Source of the DNA: an uncultured Trueperaceae bacterium
GTDB taxonomy: Bacteria; Deinococcota; Deinococci; Deinococcales; Trueperaceae
Length of the DNA stretch: 64,000 bases
Reading direction: 5' to 3'
NCBI GenBank assembly: GCA_937873495.1
Contig: CALMXZ010000010.1
Location: forward strand, 558,001-622,000
Position numbers and translations under genes: made by a program. A model generated the notes under the pieces. That model did no database searches. It saw only the letters and a program-made list of their open reading frames with translations, and was not told where the DNA came from. Of this stretch, positions 1 through 10,486 are shown piece by piece. Position 1 is the stretch's first letter, and the number at the start of each line of letters is the position of its first letter.

Positions 1-85
1 CCGCGACGCCCTTGATCAGGTCGGCTTTCGACACGGACTTGGACTTCGACGGCTTCGACTTCGCCTGGGCCTTGGCTTTCGCCAT
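1..85 (-). CDS. HU-family DNA-binding protein, 5' end only
   Basis: Only the first 28 codons lie in the window; the gene runs off the left edge. The protein opens with a Lys/Ala/Ser-rich tail (MAKAKAQAKSKPSKSK) followed by VSKADLIKGVA, which matches the first helix of HU/IHF histone-like proteins. A basic N-terminal tail ahead of the HU fold is known from Deinococcus HU, so this is probably the main nucleoid protein. The start ATG has a strong AAGGAGG 5 nt upstream. The body of the protein is not visible, so the identity rests on a short stretch. Confidence 0.6.
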   Translation of the reverse strand, partial: MAKAKAQAKSKPSKSKSVSKADLIKGVA

Positions 86-122
86 GCTGTCCTCCTTGAG
101 ATCCGCTGCTTTTTTGGGAGGC

Positions 123-151
123 ACTTTAGCAGACGGCGCGGGTGTGGGCAA
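123..151 (-). promoter_or_regulatory. Promoter of the HU-like gene
   Basis: On the minus strand TTGCCC (146-151) and TAAAGT (123-128) are separated by exactly 17 bases, a sigma-70/SigA-type pair. Transcription would start about 30 nt before the ATG at 85, leaving room for the AAGGAGG site. Nothing else is seen in 152-254. Confidence 0.5.
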
Positions 152-254
152 CGCGCGCCGCCACGCCCGCGGCGGAGCGCGCGTGCGCCGGGGCGCGGTT
201 CGCCGGCGGGCGCGCCGTCACGTCAGGCTTCGCAGCGCCGTGCTCGCGCCGATC

Positions 255-887
255 TCAGGCGCCGCCGTGCCGCTCTTCACCAGGCGGCAGCAGCGCGGCG
301 ATCTCCCGCATCACGGTCAGCGTCAGCTCGGACGCGTCGTCCCGCGTGCGGCCGACGGCCGCGAGCGGTGGCCCGAACGCGACCCTGAACTTGCCGTTCT
401 CCCGCCAGATGGCGGCGGGCAGGAGCTGCGTGCCGGCGCGCTGGGCGAGGAAGGCGGCGCCGTCCAGGGCGGCGGCGCCACCGGCGTTGCGCGTGCCCTG
501 CACGAAGATGCCGATGGCCCTTCCCTCCTTGAGGCGCCGCAGCGCCTCCTTGATGGCGCCGATGTCCTGCCCCTCCCGGTCGACGGGGAACGCGCGCAGG
601 CCGCGCATGACGGCGCGGGTGAGGGGCTTGACGAACAGCTCCTTCTTTGCCATGAACTCGAGCCTCCGGTTGATGGAGACGCCGACGATGGGCGGGTCCC
701 AGCTGCTCTCGTGGTTGCAGGCGACCACGAGCCCGACGCCCTGCGGCACGTTCTCGAGCCCGGTGACCCGCAGGCCGCGGAACAGCCGGGCGTAAGTGCG
801 CACCGCCCAGATGGCGGTCGGCATGAACCACCCCGGCGAGAGGAGCCACTCCAGGAAGCCGCGGCGTTGCTTAGGGCGTTCGGACAT
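255..887 (-). CDS. plsC: 1-acyl-sn-glycerol-3-phosphate acyltransferase
   Basis: A 210-residue acyltransferase of the PlsC/LPLAT family, which acylates lysophosphatidate at the inner membrane in phospholipid synthesis. The catalytic NHx4D motif is NHESSWD (about 58-64), and block II is FPVDREG (about 100-106). Block III reads FVQGTRN (about 128-134), where most PlsC proteins have F-PEGTRS, so the conserved Glu of the phosphate-binding block is Gln here. The start MSERPK was chosen because the family fold begins shortly after it; longer in-frame extensions are low-complexity Arg/Ala. It lies 8 nt downstream of a membrane-protein gene and is probably cotranscribed with it and uvrA. Confidence 0.85.
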   Translation of the reverse strand: MSERPKQRRGFLEWLLSPGWFMPTAIWAVRTYARLFRGLRVTGLENVPQGVGLVVACNHESSWDPPIVGVSINRRLEFMAKKELFVKPLTRAVMRGLRAFPVDREGQDIGAIKEALRRLKEGRAIGIFVQGTRNAGGAAALDGAAFLAQRAGTQLLPAAIWRENGKFRVAFGPPLAAVGRTRDDASELTLTVMREIAALLPPGEERHGGA

Positions 888-895
888 CCCGGAGC

Positions 896-1486
896 TCAGC
901 GGAGGCGCTCGGCCGAGCGCGGCCGCTCGGCGGGCTGGCGTGGACCGCCTTGCGGGTCGCGGCGGGGGTCGGCGATGCGCGGCGCGTCGCCGTCCGGCGC
1001 GGCGCGGGCCTCCCGCCGCCGGTCGAGGAAGAGCGAGACGAGCACGCCGAGCGCCGCCACGAGCAGGTGCAGGGCTATCCAGGCGCCTTCGCTGACGTGC
1101 CACGGGAGCGACACCTCGAAGAGCGGCTTCTTGGAGAGCTGCCACGACACGACGGCCGGCGCGACGAGCAGGACGGGCGAGAGGACGAGCGCCCCGTAGC
1201 GCCAGCCGAACTCGAGCCCGAGCATGGCGAGCAGGTTGCCGCTCAGAACGATGGGGAGCATGACGAGCCAGTCAGGGTCGCCGCCGATGAGCCCGAACGG
1301 GGGCGCGAGCAGGGCGCACAGGTAAGCGACGGGCATGCCGGCGGCGGAGAAGCCCAGGTAGGCCGAGAGCACTATCCCGAGGCTCCTGAACACGGCCGGC
1401 ATGGGCGCCACGGCGCAGACGATCGCGGCCAGGACGAAGAAGACCCCGGCGAAGAGGCGTTGGGGCATGGGCGCTCTCCGGATCAC
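896..1486 (-). CDS. Hypothetical multi-pass membrane protein
   Basis: A 196-residue protein with about five hydrophobic segments across residues 8-150, followed by an Arg/Pro-rich, probably cytoplasmic tail from about 153 ([10 protein letters not shown] onward). I do not recognise a family. The start is a GTG whose last two bases form part of the TGA stop of uvrA (GTGA overlap), so translation is coupled to uvrA; an internal ATG at 1468 is an alternative. The plsC gene follows 8 nt later, so the three genes look like one operon. No function can be assigned from the sequence. Confidence 0.65.
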   Translation of the reverse strand: MIRRAPMPQRLFAGVFFVLAAIVCAVAPMPAVFRSLGIVLSAYLGFSAAGMPVAYLCALLAPPFGLIGGDPDWLVMLPIVLSGNLLAMLGLEFGWRYGALVLSPVLLVAPAVVSWQLSKKPLFEVSLPWHVSEGAWIALHLLVAALGVLVSLFLDRRREARAAPDGDAPRIADPRRDPQGGPRQPAERPRSAERLR

Positions 1487-4344
1487 GCGGCGCTCTTCCG
1501 GACGGCCGCCCGTACCTCCGGCACGTGCAGGAGGAACTGGCCCGTCGAGCTGGCCTCGTTGGCCGCCACCTCCTCCGGCGTGCCGACCGCCACGATGGTG
1601 CCGCCGCGGGCGCCCCCGTCGGGCCCGAGGTCGATGATCCAGTCGGCCGTCTTGATCACGTCGAGGTTGTGCTCGATCACGACGAGCGTGTTGCCGGCGT
1701 CGACGAGGCGGTGGAGGACCTCGAGGAGCTTCCGCGTGTCGTCGAAGTGCAGGCCGGTGGTCGGCTCGTCAAGGATGTAGAGCGTCTGGCCCGTGCCGCG
1801 GCGCCCCAGCTCGCTGGCGAGCTTGACCCGCTGCGCCTCGCCGCCCGAGAGGGTGGGCGACGGCTGGCCGATCTTGAGGTAGCCGAGGCCGACGTCCTGC
1901 ATGAGCTGTAGCTTACGCGCTATGGCCGGGATGTTCTCGAAGAACTCCAACCCCTCGTCCGTCGTCATGTTGAGCACCTCGGCGATGGACTTGCCCCGGA
2001 TCTTAACCTCGAGCGTCTCACGGTTGTAGCGCGCGCCCTTGCACACCTCGCACGGCACGTAGACGTCGGGCAGGAAGTACATCTCGACCTTCACGGTGCC
2101 GTCGCCCTTGCACGCCTCGCAGCGGCCGCCCTTGACGTTGAAGGAGAACCTGCCGGGCTTGTAGCCGCGCTTGCGCGCCTCGGGCGCGCGCGTGAAGAGG
2201 TCGCGGATGTCCGTGAAGATGCCCGTGTAGGTCGCCGGGTTCGAGCGCGGCGTGCGGCCGATGGGCGACTGGTCGATCTCGATGACCTTGTCGACGTGCT
2301 CGGTGCCCTTGATGCGCGCGTGGGCGCCGGGTTGGGCCTTGGCGCGGTAGAGCTGCTTGGCGAGCGCGGCGTGGAGGATGCCGTGCACGAGGGTCGATTT
2401 ACCGGAACCGGACGCTCCGGTGACGCATGTGAGCGTGCCGAGCGGGATCTCGACGTCGATATCGCGGAGGTTGTGCTCGCGCGCGCCCTGGATGAGGAGC
2501 TTCTTGCCGTTCCCGTCGCGCCGGCGCTCCGGCACCGGGATCTTGAGGTCGCCTCGCAGGTACTTGGCGGTGAGCGACTCCTTGTCCTGCGTGAGGAGCT
2601 CCGGCGTGGCCGCGGCCACGACCTTGCCGCCATGCACCCCGGCGCCCGGCCCGAGGTCGACGATGTAATCCGCGGCGCGCATGGTCTCCTCGTCGTGCTC
2701 GACGACGATGAGCGTGTTGCCAAGGTCGCGCAGGCTGAGCAGGGTGCGCAGCAGGCGCGCGTTGTCGCGCGGGTGGAGGCCGATGGACGGCTCGTCCAGC
2801 ACGTAGAGCACGCCCGTCAGGCCGCTGCCGACCTGGGTGGCGAGGCGGATCCGCTGCGCCTCGCCACCCGAGAGGGTGTTGGCGCTGCGGTCAAGGCTCA
2901 GGTAGTCGAGCCCCACGTCCTCGAGGAAGCCGAGGCGCGCGTTCACCTCGCGCAGGATGGGCCGCGCGACGTCGTTGCCGACGCCCTGCAGGCCGAGGGC
3001 GGCGAAGAACTCGCGGCCGTCGCGGACGGTCATGCGGCTGACCTCGGCGATGTTGCGCTCCGCCACCGTCACGGCCAGCACCTCGGGCTTGTAGCGGGTG
3101 CCGCCGCATTCCTTGCACGGCACCAACGACATGTACTCCTCGAGGCGCTCGCGCATGGCGTCGGTGGCGGCCTCGCTCAGGCGCCGCCGCAGGTTCGGGA
3201 TGACCCCCTCGAACTCGGCTCGGAAACGCATGGTCTCGCGCCCGCCCCGCTCGTACACGACGAGGATGGGCTCCTCGGTGCCGTGCAGGATGGTCTCGCG
3301 CGCCTTCTCGGGCAACTTCTCCCACGGGACGCCGATGTCGAAGTCGAGGTACTCGGCCAGCGCCTTCAGGCGGTCCCAGTAGTACACCTTGCCGTTGTCG
3401 CCGCGCGCGCCCGTCCACGGCGCGATGGCACCTTGGGCCACCGAGAGCTTGGGGTCGGGGACGATCAGCTCGGGGTCGAACTGCTGCAGGTAGCCGAGGC
3501 CGCTGCAGTGGCTGCAGGCGCCGTATGGCGCGTTGAACGAGAACGTGCGCGGCTCCAGCTCCTCGAGGAACGTGCCGTGCTCCGGGCAGGCGAACTTCTC
3601 GCTGAAGAGCTCGTCGACGCCGTCGTCAGGCAGGAAGGCGCGCAGCAGGCCCTCGCCCTTCGTGAGGGCGAGCTCGGCGGACTCGGCGATGCGCGAGCGG
3701 TCGTTCTCGTCGATCACCACGCGGTCGATGACGACGTCGATGTCGTGCTTCTCGTGGCGCTCCAGGTCGGCCTCGAGCGCCTGCTCGATGGTCTGCACGA
3801 CCCCGTCGACGCGCACGCGCGCGAACCCCTCCTTCTTGAGGTCGAGGAAGAGCTTGCGGTACTCGCCCTTGCGGCCGCGCACGACGGGCGCCAGGAGCAT
3901 GGCGCGCTTGCCCGCGAAGCGCTCGACGAGCCGGTCGACGATCTCGGTGGCCGACTGGCGCTGGATGACGCGCCCGCAGACTGGGCAGTGCGGGGTGCCG
4001 ACGCGCGCGAAGAGCAGGCGCAGGTAGTCGTGGATCTCGGTGACGGTGCCGACCGTCGAGCGCGGGTTGTGGCTCGTGGTCTTCTGGTCGATGCTGATGG
4101 CCGGGCTCAGGCCGTCGATCGAGTCGACGTCCGGCTTGTCCATGATGCCGAGGAACTGCCGCGCGTAAGCGGAGAGGCTCTCGACGTAGCGCCTCTGCCC
4201 TTCGGCGTAGATGGTGTCGAACGCCAGGGTCGACTTGCCCGAACCGGACACGCCGGTGAAGACGATGAACTTGTTGCGTGGCAGCACCAGGTCGATGTTC
4301 TTGAGGTTGTGAGCGCGTGCCCCACGGATGACGAGGTCCTGCAA
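1483..4344 (-). CDS. uvrA: Excinuclease ABC subunit A
   Basis: A 953-residue UvrA, the damage-sensing ATPase of nucleotide excision repair. Two ABC ATPase halves are visible. The first Walker A is GVSGSGKST (31-39), followed by the first zinc module starting CPVCG (about 121). Both halves have LSGGEAQR signatures, and the second Walker A is GASGSGKST. The C-terminal zinc finger has paired CEAC and CEVC motifs 19 residues apart (about 740-765), which contact DNA. Length is normal for the family. The start is TTG at 4344, supported by AGGGAGG 4 nt upstream; the next conserved residues ([14 protein letters not shown]) begin at once. It heads the uvrA-membrane protein-plsC run. Confidence 0.97.
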   Translation of the reverse strand: MQDLVIRGARAHNLKNIDLVLPRNKFIVFTGVSGSGKSTLAFDTIYAEGQRRYVESLSAYARQFLGIMDKPDVDSIDGLSPAISIDQKTTSHNPRSTVGTVTEIHDYLRLLFARVGTPHCPVCGRVIQRQSATEIVDRLVERFAGKRAMLLAPVVRGRKGEYRKLFLDLKKEGFARVRVDGVVQTIEQALEADLERHEKHDIDVVIDRVVIDENDRSRIAESAELALTKGEGLLRAFLPDDGVDELFSEKFACPEHGTFLEELEPRTFSFNAPYGACSHCSGLGYLQQFDPELIVPDPKLSVAQGAIAPWTGARGDNGKVYYWDRLKALAEYLDFDIGVPWEKLPEKARETILHGTEEPILVVYERGGRETMRFRAEFEGVIPNLRRRLSEAATDAMRERLEEYMSLVPCKECGGTRYKPEVLAVTVAERNIAEVSRMTVRDGREFFAALGLQGVGNDVARPILREVNARLGFLEDVGLDYLSLDRSANTLSGGEAQRIRLATQVGSGLTGVLYVLDEPSIGLHPRDNARLLRTLLSLRDLGNTLIVVEHDEETMRAADYIVDLGPGAGVHGGKVVAAATPELLTQDKESLTAKYLRGDLKIPVPERRRDGNGKKLLIQGAREHNLRDIDVEIPLGTLTCVTGASGSGKSTLVHGILHAALAKQLYRAKAQPGAHARIKGTEHVDKVIEIDQSPIGRTPRSNPATYTGIFTDIRDLFTRAPEARKRGYKPGRFSFNVKGGRCEACKGDGTVKVEMYFLPDVYVPCEVCKGARYNRETLEVKIRGKSIAEVLNMTTDEGLEFFENIPAIARKLQLMQDVGLGYLKIGQPSPTLSGGEAQRVKLASELGRRGTGQTLYILDEPTTGLHFDDTRKLLEVLHRLVDAGNTLVVIEHNLDVIKTADWIIDLGPDGGARGGTIVAVGTPEEVAANEASSTGQFLLHVPEVRAAVRKSAA

Positions 4345-4416
4345 GGTGCCTCCCTAACACGCCGGGAGCGCGGGCGGTCTTCGCCGGCGCTGCAACGTGG
4401 CGGCGCTAAACGTGAC

Positions 4417-4422
4417 AGTGTA
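4417..4422 (-). promoter_or_regulatory. Candidate -10 for uvrA
   Basis: TACACT on the minus strand, about 70 nt upstream of the TTG start. No convincing -35 is seen. It lies in the 185-base divergent gap shared with the gene at 4530. Confidence 0.3.
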
Positions 4423-4499
4423 CCAGAGCTTCGCGGACCCGCTGTATGCCGGGAGCCGGGCGACCAGGCAGGCGCAGGGCTGCGCGGCGCGCTTGCTGC

Positions 4500-4524
4500 T
4501 AAGCTGTTGTCAGCTTTTAGGAGG
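4500..4524 (+). promoter_or_regulatory. Stem-loop and Shine-Dalgarno before the small membrane protein
   Basis: AAGCTG-TTGT-CAGCTT (4501-4516) forms a 6-bp stem followed by TT and then AGGAGG, just ahead of the GTG at 4530. TAAGCT at 4500-4505 could instead be a -10 hexamer. The two readings are hard to separate by eye. Confidence 0.3.
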
Positions 4525-4529
4525 CAGAA

Positions 4530-4883
4530 GTGGCAAGCGCGAGCATCTCCAGGCCCCAGGAAGTCGACAACACTGCCCTGCTCGGCCTGTACGGCATGAT
4601 CCTCGGGTTCATCGGCAGCCTGATCATCGGGGTCTTCTGGGCGATGGCGGCGAACCTGAAGGCGACGGGCAACGGCGGCACGATCGTCCAGCAGCAGTTG
4701 AGCGGGCTCTGGAACACGCTCTTCTGGGCCTACCCGTTCGTCGTGCTCGGGACCATCGTCGTCGGCATCGGCCTGTTCGCCATCAAGCGCTACAAGGAGG
4801 CCGCCGGCATCGCCGTTCTCCCCATCCTCGGCGTCATCGGCTACTACTTCGCGCTGGTCACGTTCCACGTCGGCCCGCGCTGA
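4530..4883 (+). CDS. Small three-span membrane protein, unknown
   Basis: A 117-residue protein with three clear hydrophobic segments: about 17-41 (LLGLYGMILGFIGSLIIGVF), 66-87 and 94-112. A short basic loop (IKRYKEA) lies between the last two. I do not recognise a family. The start is GTG at 4530 with AGGAGG 7 nt upstream. It reads in the same direction as the leader ORF, hydrolase and kinase that follow, with 25 nt to the next ORF, so it may be cotranscribed with them. No catalytic motif is visible. Confidence 0.7.
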   Translation: MASASISRPQEVDNTALLGLYGMILGFIGSLIIGVFWAMAANLKATGNGGTIVQQQLSGLWNTLFWAYPFVVLGTIVVGIGLFAIKRYKEAAGIAVLPILGVIGYYFALVTFHVGPR

Positions 4884-4902
4884 GGCGGGTAACCAGGAGG
4901 TC

Positions 4903-4998
4903 GGCAGCATGAAGCTGCAATGGCAGCATGAAGCTGCGGATGGCAGCACGAAGCTGCAATGGCAGCGTGCGGTCGCTGAGGGCACGGCGTGAAGCTGC
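4903..4998 (+). repeat. Tandem repeat of a gene-start region
   Basis: Imperfect units of 19-20 bases start at 4903, 4922, 4942 and 4961, based on GGCAGCATGAAGCTGC. The fourth has diverged. The sequence GTGAAGCTGC at the true start of the hydrolase gene (4989-4998) belongs to the same series. The repeat therefore carries copies of the start codon context of the following gene. Confidence 0.8.
4909..4992 (+). CDS. Leader ORF upstream of the UPF0173 hydrolase
   Basis: A 27-codon ORF beginning MKLQWQHEAADGS and repeating KLQWQ further on. Its ATG has a textbook AGGAGG (4895-4900) 8 nt upstream, a better site than that of the gene it precedes. Its TGA (4990-4992) overlaps the GTG start of the hydrolase gene at 4989 as GTGA. 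The first codons, MKL, copy the MKL that begins the hydrolase, because the ORF lies inside a tandem repeat of that start. It is most simply read as a coupling leader peptide. It could also be a by-product of the repeat with no function of its own. Confidence 0.5.
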   Translation: MKLQWQHEAADGSTKLQWQRAVAEGTA

Positions 4999-5663
4999 GC
5001 TACCTCGGCCACTCCGGCGTGCAGGTGCTCGTCGACGGGCACGAGGTCGTCTTCGACCCGTTCGTCACGCAGAACCCGCGCGCGGGCGTGAAGCTCGAGG
5101 AGCTCCAGCCCGAGGCCGTCCTCATCACGCACGCCCACGGCGACCACTGGGGCGACACGCCGGAGCTCGCGAAGCGCGCCGGCGCCCTCGTCGTCGGTAC
5201 GGCCGAGGTGGCCGCCTACGCCGGGAAGCTCGGCCTGCGGAGCCACGCCATGAACATCGGCGGGAGCCGCGCGCTCCCGTTCGGGCGCCTCACCCTGACG
5301 CCGGCTTGGCATTCGAGCTCGTTCCCGGACGGCACGTACGGCGGCATGCCGACGGGCATCGTCCTCGAGTCGGGCGGCAAGCGCATCTACCACGCCGGCG
5401 ACACGGCGCTCTTCTCCGACATGCGGCTGATCGGCCGCAGGCCGCTCGACCTCGCGTTCGTGCCCATCGGCGACAACTTCACGATGGGCCCGGAAGACGC
5501 GGTGGAAGCCGTGAAGCTGCTGAACCCGCGTTACGTCGTGCCCGTTCATTACGACACCTTCCCCCTGATAGCCCAGGACGCCGCCGCGTTCAAACGCGAG
5601 GTCGAGCTCTCCTGCGGAACGACCTGCGTTGTACTGGCACCAGGCGAGGAAGTATCGCTCTGA
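4989..5663 (+). CDS. UPF0173 metallo-beta-lactamase-fold hydrolase
   Basis: A 224-residue metal-dependent hydrolase of the UPF0173 (YtkL-like) group. The metallo-beta-lactamase motif is HAHGDHWGD (about 47-55); further ligands are the His in PAWHSS (about 108), the Asp in HAGDTALF (about 138) and the His in VPVHYDTFP (about 192). Length is typical. The biological substrate of the family is not established. The start GTG overlaps the stop of the leader ORF, with GAGGG about 6 nt upstream as a weak site of its own. The kinase gene follows with a CTGA overlap, so the two are probably translated together. Confidence 0.88.
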   Translation: MKLRYLGHSGVQVLVDGHEVVFDPFVTQNPRAGVKLEELQPEAVLITHAHGDHWGDTPELAKRAGALVVGTAEVAAYAGKLGLRSHAMNIGGSRALPFGRLTLTPAWHSSSFPDGTYGGMPTGIVLESGGKRIYHAGDTALFSDMRLIGRRPLDLAFVPIGDNFTMGPEDAVEAVKLLNPRYVVPVHYDTFPLIAQDAAAFKREVELSCGTTCVVLAPGEEVSL

Positions 5664-6700
5664 ACGAGAGCCGGCCCGCGCCGTCCTTCGTCCCGCCCGG
5701 TTACGAGGTCATGAACCGTCTCGGGTCGGGGCAGACGGCGCATGTCTACGCGGCGCGGCACGCGGTGTTCGGCGACGTGGCCCTCAAGCTGCCGCGCCCC
5801 GAGTTGGCTCATCGCCCGGTGCTGCGCCGCATGTTCGAGAACGAGGTCGCCATCACGACCAAGCTCACCTCGCCGCATGTGGTCACCGCGTACGAGGGGT
5901 TCCCAACCGGCCCCGGCGCGTTCCTCGCCCTCGAGTACTGCCGCGGCGGCACCCTCGACCAGCTCCTCCTCGAGAAGGGCCTCATGCCGCTCGATCGGTG
6001 CTACCGGCTCATCCTCGACGTCGCCGCCGGACTGGCGCACAGCCACGAGCGCCAGGTGCTCCACCGCGACGTCAAGCCGGCCAACGTCTTCCTGACCTCC
6101 GAGGGCGCCGCGAAGCTGGGCGACTTCGGCACCGGCATGTTCATGAGCGACGACAGCAGCGACCGCGTCGGCACGGCGTTCTACATGGCCCCCGAGGTGT
6201 TCGAGGGGAAGCCGGCCGGGGTCAGGTCGGACATCTACTCGCTCGGTGTCCTCGCCTACGAGGTGATCGGCGGGGAGCGCCCGTTCACCGGGAACTCGTA
6301 CGACGCGCTCATGGTGGCGCATAGGACGGGCGTGCCGAAGGACCTCCGCGGCTTGCGGCAGGGGCTAGCGCCCGAGGTCGTCCGCGTGGTGGCCATGGCC
6401 ATGATGCGCGACCCGGCGAAGAGGTTCGCGAGCGCCGTCGAGTTCGGCGAGGCCCTCGCCGCCGTCACCTCGACCTCGATGCGGCGGCCGGAGTCGGCCT
6501 CCCGCTCCGGTGTGGTCGAGCCGGCGCAGACGCGCGTGACCGGCCGCGGCAGCCGTGCCGTCGGGCGCGGCACCGGGGAAGAGGACGGCGGTAAGCCGTC
6601 CGACGCGCTCAAGCAGCGCGACGCGGGCAAGCGGCCCGACGACAGTGCCGCACCTTCGAAGCGCGGCGTCTTCGGCTGGTTGAAGCGCGGCCGGGGCTGA
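5660..6700 (+). CDS. Hanks-type Ser/Thr protein kinase
   Basis: A soluble Ser/Thr kinase. The glycine loop is LGSGQTAHVY, the ATP-binding Lys sits in VALKLPRP, the catalytic loop is HRDVKPANVF, and the metal loop is DFGTGM followed by MAPE. After the kinase domain (to about residue 265) come a low-complexity Arg/Gly/Asp-rich linker and a basic end (KRGVFGWLKRGRG), with no membrane span. The start is uncertain. The N-terminal beta-strand (PPGYEVMNRLGSG) needs a start before the only ATG at 5711. The best candidate is CTG at 5660, which overlaps the hydrolase stop as CTGA and has GAGGA 9 nt upstream. Targets are unknown. Confidence 0.85.
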   Translation: MNESRPAPSFVPPGYEVMNRLGSGQTAHVYAARHAVFGDVALKLPRPELAHRPVLRRMFENEVAITTKLTSPHVVTAYEGFPTGPGAFLALEYCRGGTLDQLLLEKGLMPLDRCYRLILDVAAGLAHSHERQVLHRDVKPANVFLTSEGAAKLGDFGTGMFMSDDSSDRVGTAFYMAPEVFEGKPAGVRSDIYSLGVLAYEVIGGERPFTGNSYDALMVAHRTGVPKDLRGLRQGLAPEVVRVVAMAMMRDPAKRFASAVEFGEALAAVTSTSMRRPESASRSGVVEPAQTRVTGRGSRAVGRGTGEEDGGKPSDALKQRDAGKRPDDSAAPSKRGVFGWLKRGRG

Positions 6701-6804
6701 AGCGCTGGCGCGGCTTGGGTTCTCGGCGACCGCGCAGCGACGGGCCGACTTGGTAGCCTTGAAGCCAAGCGGCGCGCTCGGTGTTCCCACCGCGCCCGCC
6801 AGAA

Positions 6805-6824
6805 CCGATCCGAGTTAGAATCGG
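6805..6824 (+). promoter_or_regulatory. Inverted repeat upstream of the suf operon
   Basis: CCGAT-N10-ATCGG lies about 90 bases before sufC in the otherwise featureless gap 6701-6915. TAGAAT (6816-6821) inside it would serve as a -10 hexamer. An Fe-S-responsive repressor site is plausible but unproven; no regulator gene of that kind is in the window. Confidence 0.3.
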
Positions 6825-6915
6825 AACGAGTCCAAGTTGTTGCCATCGGTGGCGATCGCCCCGCTGCGAGGCCTAGGCAACGAACAGCTCCGGACCTTCC
6901 ATGAGAGGTGTAGGT

Positions 6916-7677
6916 ATGAGTGACAAGCAACTGGAGATCCGAGGTCTGCGCGCTCGCATCGTCGGCGGTGAAGAGATCCTCAAGGGCGTAGACCTCGTGG
7001 TGCCGCGTGGCGAGGTCCACGCGCTCATGGGGCCGAACGGCTCCGGCAAGTCCACCTTGGCCAAGGTCATCGCGGGCGATCCGCAGTACGAGGTCACGGG
7101 CGGCGACATCATCCTGGAGGGCCAGTCGATCCTCGAGATGGAGCCCGACGAACGCGCCCGCGAGGGCCTCTACCTGGCGTTCCAGTACCCCGTCGAGGTG
7201 CCGGGCGTCTCCATCGCGAACTTCCTGCGCCTCGCCCTCAACGCCCGCCGCGAGGAAGGCGACGAGATCGGCGTCATGGAGTTCTACAAGAAGCTCCAGC
7301 GCGCCGTGAAGGAGCTCAACTGGGACGACTCGATCATCGAGCGCAACCTCCACGAGGGCTTCTCCGGCGGGGAGAAGAAGCGCTCCGAGATCCTGCAGCT
7401 CCTGGTGCTCGAACCGCGCTACGCCATCCTCGATGAGACCGACTCCGGCCTCGACGTCGACGCGCTCAAGGTCGTGTCGCAGGGCGTGAACGCGGCGCGC
7501 GGCCCGAACTTCGGCGCGCTCGTCATCACCCACTACCAGCGCTTGCTCAACCACATCGTCCCCGACCGGGTGCACGTGATGGTCGGCGGCAGGGTCGTGC
7601 GCGATGGCCCGAAGGAACTCGCCATGGAGCTCGACCAGAAGGGCTACGAGTGGATCCGCGAGGCCGTCGGCGCCTGA
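6916..7677 (+). CDS. sufC: Fe-S cluster assembly ATPase SufC
   Basis: A 253-residue ABC-type ATPase that drives the SufBC2D scaffold on which Fe-S clusters are built in the cytoplasm. Walker A is GPNGSGKST (39-47), the signature is FSGGEKKR (about 146-153), and Walker B ends in AILDETDSGLD, the form typical of SufC. The start at 6916 is preferred over the in-frame ATG at 6901 because AGAGGT lies 8 nt before it and the protein then begins in the usual way. It is the first gene of sufC-sufB-sufD-Rieske. Confidence 0.97.
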   Translation: MSDKQLEIRGLRARIVGGEEILKGVDLVVPRGEVHALMGPNGSGKSTLAKVIAGDPQYEVTGGDIILEGQSILEMEPDERAREGLYLAFQYPVEVPGVSIANFLRLALNARREEGDEIGVMEFYKKLQRAVKELNWDDSIIERNLHEGFSGGEKKRSEILQLLVLEPRYAILDETDSGLDVDALKVVSQGVNAARGPNFGALVITHYQRLLNHIVPDRVHVMVGGRVVRDGPKELAMELDQKGYEWIREAVGA

Positions 7678-7713
7678 CGGGCGTCCGACGCGAAGGGCTG
7701 AAGGGACACCATA

Positions 7714-9151
<1,438 letters not shown>

Positions 9152-9162
<11 letters not shown>

Positions 9163-10486
9163 CGTGGCCGCACTGACAGACAACCCGGCCGTCGACCTTG
9201 GCGCGGTCGAGAGCATCGTCTCCGCCTACGGGGAGCCCGCGTGGCTGGCCGACGAGCGCCGCGCCGCGCTGCGCGCGTACGCCGACCAGCCGTTCCCGAC
9301 CGAGAAGACCGAGGAGTGGCGCTACACGCAGCTCAAGCGCTTCTCGTTCGCCGGGCTCGAGCTCGCCAAGGCCCCGAAGGACGAGAGCGTGCCGGAGCGC
9401 ATCAGCATGCGCATCGCCGACTCCGACGCCGAGGGTGTCATCGTCCACAAGGGCAACAAGGTCGTCATGCACAAGGCGGCCATCAAGGAGGCCGGCGTCG
9501 TCTTCACCGACCTGCGCACGGCGCTCCGCGACCACGAGGCCCTCGTGCGCGAGCATCTCTACGACGTCGTGAACGCGCGCCAGACGAAGTTCACGGCCCT
9601 CAACTCCGCCCTGTGGGAGAACGGCACCTTCGTGTACGTGCCGAGGGACGTCGAGGTCGAGCTGCCGCTCGGCGCCTTCACGACCGCCGATTCGGGCGGC
9701 ATCGGGCTCGGGCGCACGCTCATCGTCGTCGACGTCAACGCGCGCCTCACCTTCATCGACGAGTACACGAGCGAGCCGTTCGACGAGCGCCTGTTCTTCG
9801 ACGCGGCCACCGAGATCGTGCTCAAGGACGGCGCCAAGCTCCGCTACGTCAGCCTCCAGAACTGGAGCCGTAACGTCGCCCACATCAACAAGCTTCGGGC
9901 GCACCTCGGCAGGGACGCGCGCCTCGAGTCCGTGACGGTCAGCCTGGGCGCCGACGCCGCGCGCGCCGAGGTCGAAAGCCGCCTCGAGGGCCCCGGCTCC
10001 GAGAGCGAGATGCTCGGCCTCTACTTCGCGGACGAGGGCCAGCACTTCAACCAGTTCACGCTTCAGCACCACGCCACGCCGCGTGGCTTCTCCGACGTAC
10101 TCTTCAAGGGCGCCGTGCGCGACGCGAGCCAGGCCGTCTACTCCGGCATGATCATCGTCGACCCGCACGCGCAGAAGACGGACGCCTACCAGACGAACCG
10201 CAACCTCCTCCTCGACGAGGCGGCCGAGGTCGTGTCCATCCCGCAGCTCGAGATCGCCGCGAACGACGTCAAGTGCTCGCACGGCTCCACCACCGGCCCC
10301 GTGCCGGAGGACCAACGCTTCTACCTCATGAGCCGCGGCCTGCGGCCCGAGGTCGCCGAGCACGTGCTGGTGACCGGCTTCCTCTACGAGGTGATGAGCC
10401 GCGTGACGCTGCCGAAGGTGGCCGAGTACGTGGAGCGCGTTGTGCAGGCCAAGCTGGGCGTGCCAGGGGTGAAGGAGAAGCTGTGA
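9152..10486 (+). CDS. sufD: Fe-S cluster assembly protein SufD
   Basis: A 444-residue SufD, partner of SufB in the SufBC2D complex. The N-terminal helical part (PTEKTEEWRYTQLKRFSF) and the beta-helix core with CSHGSTTGPV and FYLMSRGL are typical. The start is GTG at 9152, inside the end of sufB, with GGAAGGGAG nearby; GTG at 9164 is a possible alternative. The stop overlaps the Rieske gene's GTG as GTGA, so the last two genes are coupled. Confidence 0.95.

Noticed and set aside
2296-4599. 767-residue ORF antisense to uvrA
   Set aside because: Long open frames opposite real genes are expected at this G+C; its translation is Asp/Val/Leu/Arg-rich with no domain, while uvrA is certain.
4928-5660. 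N-terminal extension of the Ser/Thr kinase across the whole hydrolase gene
   Set aside because: The extension is out of frame with the conserved hydrolase and is Arg/Pro-rich; the kinase fold begins only near 5690.
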